NCBI GenBank assembly: GCA_021297975.1
Contig: JAJTHO010000045.1
Location: 1-10,657 of the forward strand
Length of the DNA: 10,657 nt
DNA from: Alphaproteobacteria bacterium
GTDB lineage: Bacteria > Pseudomonadota > Alphaproteobacteria > JAJTHO01
Direction: 5' to 3'
Below the pieces are notes generated by a model. It was not told the DNA's origin, searched no databases, and saw only the letters and a list, made by a program, of their open reading frames with translations. Of this stretch, positions 6,238-10,657 are shown one piece after another (position 1 is the first letter of the stretch; each line of letters opens with the position of its first letter). The position numbers and the translations under genes are program-made.

Positions 6238-7629
6238 ATGAGATTGCTCATCGTCGGCACTCTTGAAGGCCATATCACCGCCGCCGGGCGCATTGCGATT
6301 AGTCGCGGGGCGAAGGTTGCGCACGTTCAGGATATTGAACAGGCTATGAACGCGCTTCGTTCGGGGCAGGGCGCGGAACTGGTGATGGTGGATATTAAGC
6401 AGCCGCTTGCCAAATTGATTGAGCAGTTAGCGGCGGAGCGTATCCATGTTCCGGTTGTGGCCTGCGGTATTGGCACAAACGCCGATGAGGCGGTTGCGGC
6501 TATTAAGGCGGGCGCTAAGGAATATGTGCCCCTGCCGCCTGACCCTGAATTGATTGCGGCGGTGCTGGAAGCCGTGACGCAGGAAGCGCACACGGTCGTG
6601 CACCGCGATCCCGCAACGGCGCGGGTGCTGAAACTTGCTGACCAGATTGCCCCGTCGGACGCCAGCGTCCTGATAACCGGCGAATCGGGCACGGGTAAGG
6701 AAGTGTTTGCCCGCTATTTGCACCAGAAATCGAAACGGGCAGCGGCAAACTTTATTTCGGTGAACTGCGCGGCGATTCCTGAGAATTTGCTTGAATCTGA
6801 ACTTTTTGGTCATGAGAAGGGCGCGTTTACCGGCGCACTCGCACGCCGGATTGGTAAATTTGAGGAAGCCAGCGGCGGCACGTTGCTGCTGGATGAAGTA
6901 ACCGAGATGCACCCCCGGCTGCAAGCCAAACTGCTGCGCGCTATTCAAGAGCGCGAGATTGACCGCGTGGGCGGCACCACGCCGGTTAAAATCAATATCC
7001 GTGTGCTCGCAACCTCGAACCGCAAAATGGAAGACGCGGTGAAAGAGGGCGTATTCCGGGAAGATTTATACTTCCGGCTGAATGTGTTTAATTTGCAGCT
7101 TCCTCCTTTGCGTGAACGGCGGGGCGATATTGCGCCGCTGGCGGATTATTTTATTGATAAGTATGCCAAAGCCAACGGCATGAAGCCGTTACCGCTTGCG
7201 CCGCAGGCGCTGGATAAGCTCTTGGCGCACCATTGGCGCGGCAACGTGCGGGAGTTAGAGAACACCATGCACCGGGCGGTTTTACTCGCCAGCGGCGGCG
7301 CGATTGAAGTTGATGCCATTATGCTAACCGGGAGTATGGTTGATAGCAGCACCGGCGGCGGCGGTGTTGGCGCGGGGATTGCGGCGGCGATTCCGGGCGT
7401 TGTGACGGCGTCTCCAACGAGTGCCGCAGGGGATAAACCGCTAGTGGGACGTAAGGTTGAGGAAGTCGAGCGCGAGCTGATTATCAACACGCTCGATCAC
7501 TGTCTCGGCAACCGCACCCATGCGGCGAATATTTTGGGCATTTCTATTCGTACCCTGCGTAATAAGCTGAAACAATATACGGATGAAGGCGTTGCCGTGC
7601 CGCAGCATCAGGATGCGGGCGCGGCGTGA
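6238..7629 (+). CDS. flbD: Sigma-54-dependent flagellar transcription activator FlbD
   Basis: A 463-residue NtrC-type activator, called FlbD from its family and context. FlbD activates late flagellar promoters with sigma-54 RNA polymerase and in Caulobacter represses fliF. Residues 1-115 form a receiver-like domain. It keeps an Asp at the phosphorylation position (D52 in MVDIKQP) but lacks the N-terminal acidic pair (LLIVGTLEG) and the conserved Lys (YVPLPPDPE). Residues about 125-350 are the AAA+ module: Walker A GESGTGKE (148-155), sigma-54 contact loop GAFTGA (195-200), Walker B LLLDEVTEM (216-224), arginine-finger region FREDLYFRL (273-281) and HHWRGNVRELEN. A glycine-rich linker leads to a Fis-type helix-turn-helix (NRTHAANILGISIRTLRNKL). 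The ATG has GGAG 7 bases upstream. Caulobacter FlbD is controlled by FliX rather than by simple phosphorylation, and this receiver suggests the same; no fliX is in the window. Confidence 0.95.
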   Translation: MRLLIVGTLEGHITAAGRIAISRGAKVAHVQDIEQAMNALRSGQGAELVMVDIKQPLAKLIEQLAAERIHVPVVACGIGTNADEAVAAIKAGAKEYVPLPPDPELIAAVLEAVTQEAHTVVHRDPATARVLKLADQIAPSDASVLITGESGTGKEVFARYLHQKSKRAAANFISVNCAAIPENLLESELFGHEKGAFTGALARRIGKFEEASGGTLLLDEVTEMHPRLQAKLLRAIQEREIDRVGGTTPVKINIRVLATSNRKMEDAVKEGVFREDLYFRLNVFNLQLPPLRERRGDIAPLADYFIDKYAKANGMKPLPLAPQALDKLLAHHWRGNVRELENTMHRAVLLASGGAIEVDAIMLTGSMVDSSTGGGGVGAGIAAAIPGVVTASPTSAAGDKPLVGRKVEEVERELIINTLDHCLGNRTHAANILGISIRTLRNKLKQYTDEGVAVPQHQDAGAA

Positions 7630-7651
7630 GGCATTGTTGAGCCAAAGATGA

Positions 7652-7760
7652 CGTCATCCCGACTAAGGCTGCGCCAGCAGCCGCATGGAGGGATCTCCCT
7701 CAAGGTTCAAGGAGAAATCTCGACGTCGCAAGGCTCTGCCTTGCTTTGCTCGATATGACG
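7652..7760. repeat. Dispersed-type palindromic intergenic element between flbD and the glycosyltransferase gene
   Basis: The ends are imperfect inverted repeats: CGTCATCCCGA (7652-7662) and TCGATATGACG (7750-7760), 9 of 11 matching. Inside lie two perfect hairpins: GGCTGC-GCCA-GCAGCC (7667-7682) and GCAAGGC-TCT-GCCTTGC (7728-7744). Between them GAGGGATCTCC (7688-7698) and GGAGAAATCTC (7711-7721) are partly complementary. The general look, CATCCCGA ends with GGATCTC inside, resembles multicopy palindromic repeats seen between genes in many bacterial genomes. It contains no reading frame of note. Its 109 bases fill over half of the 203-base gap. Copy number cannot be seen from one window. Confidence 0.7.
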
Positions 7761-7832
7761 CTCTTTGTTGATATACAGAGTGTCAACGGATAGGTAATTT
7801 GGGCATTTGATAAAGGCTAAGAGATAAACACG

Positions 7833-8756
7833 ATGAAACTAACCGTCATCATCCCGGTGCATAATGAGGTCGAAACGCTCGACGCCTTCCTTGCGGCGGT
7901 GACGCCTGTTTTAGAGCAGACCGAGCACACCTTTGAATACCTGTTTGTCGATGACGGCAGCAAAGACGCAACCTTCAGCGTGTTGCAGCAAAAAGCCCAT
8001 ACCAATCCGCGCATTAAAGTGGTGCGGCTATCCCGCAATTTTGGCAAGGAATGTGCGTTACTCGCCGGGTTTGATAACGCGGGCGGGGATGCAGTTTTAG
8101 TCATGGATGTGGATTTACAAGACCCGCCAGAGGTTATTCCGGATATGCTGGCCGCTTGGCGCGAGGGCGCGAAAGTGGTGCTTACCCGCCGGGATAATCG
8201 AGACAGCGACAGCTATTGGAAGCGCAGCACAGCAGGCTGGTTTTATAAAATTTACAACGCGATGGCACGGGTTAAAATTCCCGATAACGTCAGCGATTTT
8301 TGCTTGCTTGACCGGGAGGCTGTGGATGCCTTTGTGCAGCTGCGCGAGCGGTGCCGGTTTAACAAGGGGCTTTTTGCCTGGATTGGCTATGAGCCGGTGG
8401 TGATACCCTATATGCGCCCGGCACGGACGCAGGGGGAATCGAGCTGGCCGATGGCTAAGCTTTGGTCTTTTGCGCTCGACGGCCTGACCAGTTTTAGCAC
8501 AAGACCGCTGAAACTCTGGACGTATATCGGTTCAATCATTGCTGTGTTGTCGTTGTTTTATGGCTTGTTTATTGTTATCCGCACACTGCTTTATGGGGTG
8601 GATACGCCGGGTTATGCGTCCTTGATTGCGGTGGTGTCGTTTTTGGGCGGGATACAGCTGGTGAGCCTAGGGGTTTTGGGCGAATACCTGGCGCGGGTGT
8701 ATAGCGAGGTTAAGGACAGGCCGGTGTATCTGGTGCGGCAGAAGATTGGGTTTTAG
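7833..8756 (+). CDS. Family 2 glycosyltransferase, GtrB/ArnC/DPM1-like, with C-terminal membrane helices
   Basis: A 307-residue inverting glycosyltransferase of the type that moves a sugar from a nucleotide donor to polyprenyl phosphate on the inner membrane face. Residues 1-220 are a GT-A domain: VIIPVHNE (5-12), VDDGSKD (39-45), RLSRNFGKE (65-73) and the metal-binding DVDLQDPPE (92-100). SDFCLLDR and RTQGESSW follow, typical of this subgroup. Two membrane helices at about 230-255 and 267-290 precede a short basic end with EYLARVYSEVKDRP. The length matches GtrB/YfdH proteins. AAGAGA 8 bases before the ATG is the ribosome-binding site. It lies between flbD and flhA, which is unexpected, and is separated from flbD by a palindromic element. 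A weak TTGATA at 7768-7773 could mark its own promoter. The product might feed flagellin or surface-polysaccharide glycosylation; the sugar and acceptor cannot be told from the sequence. Confidence 0.9.
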   Translation: MKLTVIIPVHNEVETLDAFLAAVTPVLEQTEHTFEYLFVDDGSKDATFSVLQQKAHTNPRIKVVRLSRNFGKECALLAGFDNAGGDAVLVMDVDLQDPPEVIPDMLAAWREGAKVVLTRRDNRDSDSYWKRSTAGWFYKIYNAMARVKIPDNVSDFCLLDREAVDAFVQLRERCRFNKGLFAWIGYEPVVIPYMRPARTQGESSWPMAKLWSFALDGLTSFSTRPLKLWTYIGSIIAVLSLFYGLFIVIRTLLYGVDTPGYASLIAVVSFLGGIQLVSLGVLGEYLARVYSEVKDRPVYLVRQKIGF

Positions 8757-8783
8757 AGCTATCTTTAGACGCTTTTTTAACAA

Positions 8784-8811
8784 GTAAAGCGCGCCGTTCT
8801 TTACCCTTTTT
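8784..8811 (+). terminator. Weak candidate intrinsic terminator after the glycosyltransferase gene
   Basis: GTAAAG (8784-8789) and CTTTAC (8799-8804) form a 6-base stem around a 9-base loop. Two more pairs are possible across a bulge, and CC plus five T residues (8807-8811) follow. The stem is A/T-rich and short, so termination would be inefficient at best. It lies 27 bases past the stop and 43 bases before flhA. If real, it would separate flhA expression from the upstream genes. Confidence 0.25.
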
Positions 8812-8854
8812 ACACACTTATCCCCCCATTCTCACCCCGTGAGGTACTAAAAAC

Positions 8855-10657
8855 GTGGCAACAGCCCCCGCAACGACTGGCACGCCCGGCGGCATAAATT
8901 GGCAGAAATACCTGCGCGGCGATATCCTGCTCGCGGGCGGGCTGGTGCTGGTGTTGGCCGTGCTGGTGTTACCCATACCCACCTGGCTTTTGGATATGTG
9001 TTTGGCGTTCTCCTTAACGCTGTCTGTGTTGATTTTGATGATTGCGCTGTTTATTGATAAGCCGCTGGATTTTAACGCGTTTCCATCAATTTTGCTAATT
9101 AGCACGATTTTTCGTCTTGCGCTGAACGTTGCCTCAACGCGGATTATTTTGTCGCATGGCCATGAAGGCACGGACGCAGCCGGGCATATTATTGAGGCAT
9201 TCGGCAACTTTCTGATGGGCGGAAACACCGTTATCGGGATTATTGTTTTTATTATTCTGCTGATTATCAACTTTATGGTTATCACCAAGGGTTCGGGGCG
9301 GATTGCCGAAGTCTCGGCGCGCTTTAGCTTAGACGCCATGCCCGGCAAACAAATGGCCATTGATGCCGATTTAGGCGCAGGCATTATTAACGATGTGGAG
9401 GCGAAACGCCGCCGTAAAGAACTGGAAGACGAATCAAACTTTTTCGGCTCGATGGACGGTGCGGCAAAATTCGTGCGCGGCGATGCAATTGCCGGGCTTT
9501 TAATCACGTTTATCAACGTTATCGGCGGCATCATTATCGGCACGGTGTTTATGGACATGCCGCTGCGCGAAGCCGGGCACACCTATACCTTCCTGACCAT
9601 CGGTGACGGCCTTGTGGCGCAGATTCCGGCGCTGATTGTTTCAACGGCGGCGGGTATTCTGGTTACAAAATCCGGCGTGCGCGGCTCAACCGATAAGGCT
9701 GTTTTCAAACAGTTATCGGCGTTTCCGGCGGCGATGGGGCTGGCCTCTGCCCTCATGGGCGCGATGGCGTTTATGCCGGGGATTCCTACGCTGATTTTCT
9801 TGCTTTTTTCAGGCGGCACAGGCGGCATGGCCTATTACTTGATGAAGGTGCAAAAAGACATTGTTGCTAAGGCCACTGCGGAGGCGGCCAAGGAAACCGC
9901 TGTTAAAACCGCCAGCGGCACAGCGGCGGCGGCAGATGAGCCAATTTCCAAAACGCTGTCTATTGATTCGATACGCTTAGAGCTGGGCTATGGTCTCTTG
10001 CCGCTGGTGAACGGCGACCATGGCGTGAAGCTGCCGGAGCAGGTAAAAAATCTGCGCAAACAGCTGGCCGGGGAAATTGGCTATGTTGTGCCGTCTGTGC
10101 GGATTCAGGATAATTTGCAGCTTCCCCCCAACCAATACATGATAAAAGTGAAAGAAATCAAAGCAGGTGAGGGCGATATTCGCCCAGGTCAGCTGCTTGT
10201 TCTTGACCCTAAAGGCGAGAAAATCACCTTGAACGGTGAGCCAACGGTAGAGCCGACGTTCGGTCTGCCCGCGATGTGGATTTCCGATTCCTTACGCACA
10301 GAGGCGAATTTTAAGGGCTATACCGTGGTGGAATCGGGCACGGTGCTTATTACGCATCTTACGGAAATTATTAAAGAAAATATGGCTGAATTGCTGTCGT
10401 ATACCGAGGCGCAAAAGCTGCTGGATCAATTACCCGAAGAGCATAAAAAGCTGGTGACGGATGTTGTGCCTGATAAGATGTCGGTCAGTGGGTTGCAGCG
10501 GATTCTTCAAGCCTTGCTAAAAGAACGGGTCTCAATCCGCGATTTACCGGCGATTTTAGAGGGAATTGCCGAGGCCGAACCATTGACGCGTAACATCACC
10601 CTGATAACCGAACACGTGCGTCAAAAACTGGCGCGTAGCATTTGCGAATCACACACC
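8855..10657 (+). CDS. flhA: Flagellar biosynthesis protein FlhA (3' end outside window)
   Basis: FlhA is the large export-gate protein of the flagellar type III secretion system: a membrane channel ring with a cytoplasmic nonameric docking platform for chaperone-substrate complexes. 601 residues are visible; members have about 690-700, so roughly 100 are missing at the right edge. The first half has about eight membrane helices (for example 24-41, 47-67 and 126-144). The FHIPEP family signature GRIAEVSARFSLDAMPGKQM (148-167) is followed by AIDADLGAGIINDVEAKRRR. A variable linker at about 332-366 is Ala/Lys-rich and leads to the cytoplasmic domain, with SIRLELGYGLLPLV, LPPNQYMIKV, FGLPAMWI and EIIKENMAELLSY. 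The GTG at 8855 is the only reasonable start: a stop lies in frame at 8840-8842, and GAGG (8841-8844) is 10 bases upstream. It follows the glycosyltransferase gene after 98 bases. Confidence 0.98.
   Translation, partial: MATAPATTGTPGGINWQKYLRGDILLAGGLVLVLAVLVLPIPTWLLDMCLAFSLTLSVLILMIALFIDKPLDFNAFPSILLISTIFRLALNVASTRIILSHGHEGTDAAGHIIEAFGNFLMGGNTVIGIIVFIILLIINFMVITKGSGRIAEVSARFSLDAMPGKQMAIDADLGAGIINDVEAKRRRKELEDESNFFGSMDGAAKFVRGDAIAGLLITFINVIGGIIIGTVFMDMPLREAGHTYTFLTIGDGLVAQIPALIVSTAAGILVTKSGVRGSTDKAVFKQLSAFPAAMGLASALMGAMAFMPGIPTLIFLLFSGGTGGMAYYLMKVQKDIVAKATAEAAKETAVKTASGTAAAADEPISKTLSIDSIRLELGYGLLPLVNGDHGVKLPEQVKNLRKQLAGEIGYVVPSVRIQDNLQLPPNQYMIKVKEIKAGEGDIRPGQLLVLDPKGEKITLNGEPTVEPTFGLPAMWISDSLRTEANFKGYTVVESGTVLITHLTEIIKENMAELLSYTEAQKLLDQLPEEHKKLVTDVVPDKMSVSGLQRILQALLKERVSIRDLPAILEGIAEAEPLTRNITLITEHVRQKLARSICESHT

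Noticed and set aside
8878..8893. TGGCAC as a possible sigma-54 -24 element at the start of flhA
   Set aside because: Ten bases after the GG the sequence reads GG and not GC, so the -12 element is absent; the site also lies inside the flhA coding region.
8818..9582. Minus-strand open frame of 254 codons opposite the start of flhA
   Set aside because: It is antisense to the highly conserved membrane half of FlhA; its Ser/Ile/Pro-rich product is what reverse-complement membrane codons give.

Overview
The window reads as a chromosomal segment of a flagellated alphaproteobacterium. The diagnostic signs are a SciP/DUF1153 protein directly upstream of fliF, an FlbD-type sigma-54 activator whose receiver domain has lost key residues, the order fliF-fliG-fliH(flbE)-fliN-flbD-flhA known from Caulobacter-like bacteria, and a perfect CtrA-type box (TTAA-N7-TTAA) in front of fliF. 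Base composition is moderate, by eye a little over half G+C. A deep-branching, Micavibrio-like lineage would fit, but that placement is a guess.

Layout. Positions 2-424 hold the 3' end of rpoN (sigma-54), which overlaps a small DUF1294 membrane protein gene (421-699). Convergent to it on the minus strand is a higBA toxin-antitoxin pair (683-1221), whose toxin appears to have lost an internal segment. A TlyA-type rRNA 2'-O-methyltransferase gene follows (about 1311-2054), then a SciP-like gene (2117-2341). The flagellar block fliF, fliG, fliH, fliN (2418-6122) is tightly packed, with gaps of 2 and 0 bases and then an 8-base overlap. A 115-base gap with a strong inverted repeat separates fliN from flbD (6238-7629). 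A 203-base gap with a dispersed-type palindromic element precedes a GtrB/ArnC-like polyprenyl-phosphate glycosyltransferase gene (7833-8756). flhA starts at 8855 and runs off the right edge.

How it fits together. In Caulobacter, CtrA switches on early flagellar genes, including fliF. SciP restrains CtrA-dependent promoters, and FlbD with sigma-54 RNA polymerase then drives later structural genes. This window places sigma-54, the CtrA inhibitor, two candidate CtrA sites, the MS ring and C-ring genes, the export-gate gene and FlbD within about 10 kb, so most of the regulatory cascade is linked to the parts it controls. The odd items are the glycosyltransferase in the flagellar run, the two structured intergenic elements around flbD, and the shortened HigB. 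I saw no CRISPR array, tRNA, rRNA, insertion sequence or transposase. Every gene identified belongs to a known family; I found no clear evidence of a wholly new system.
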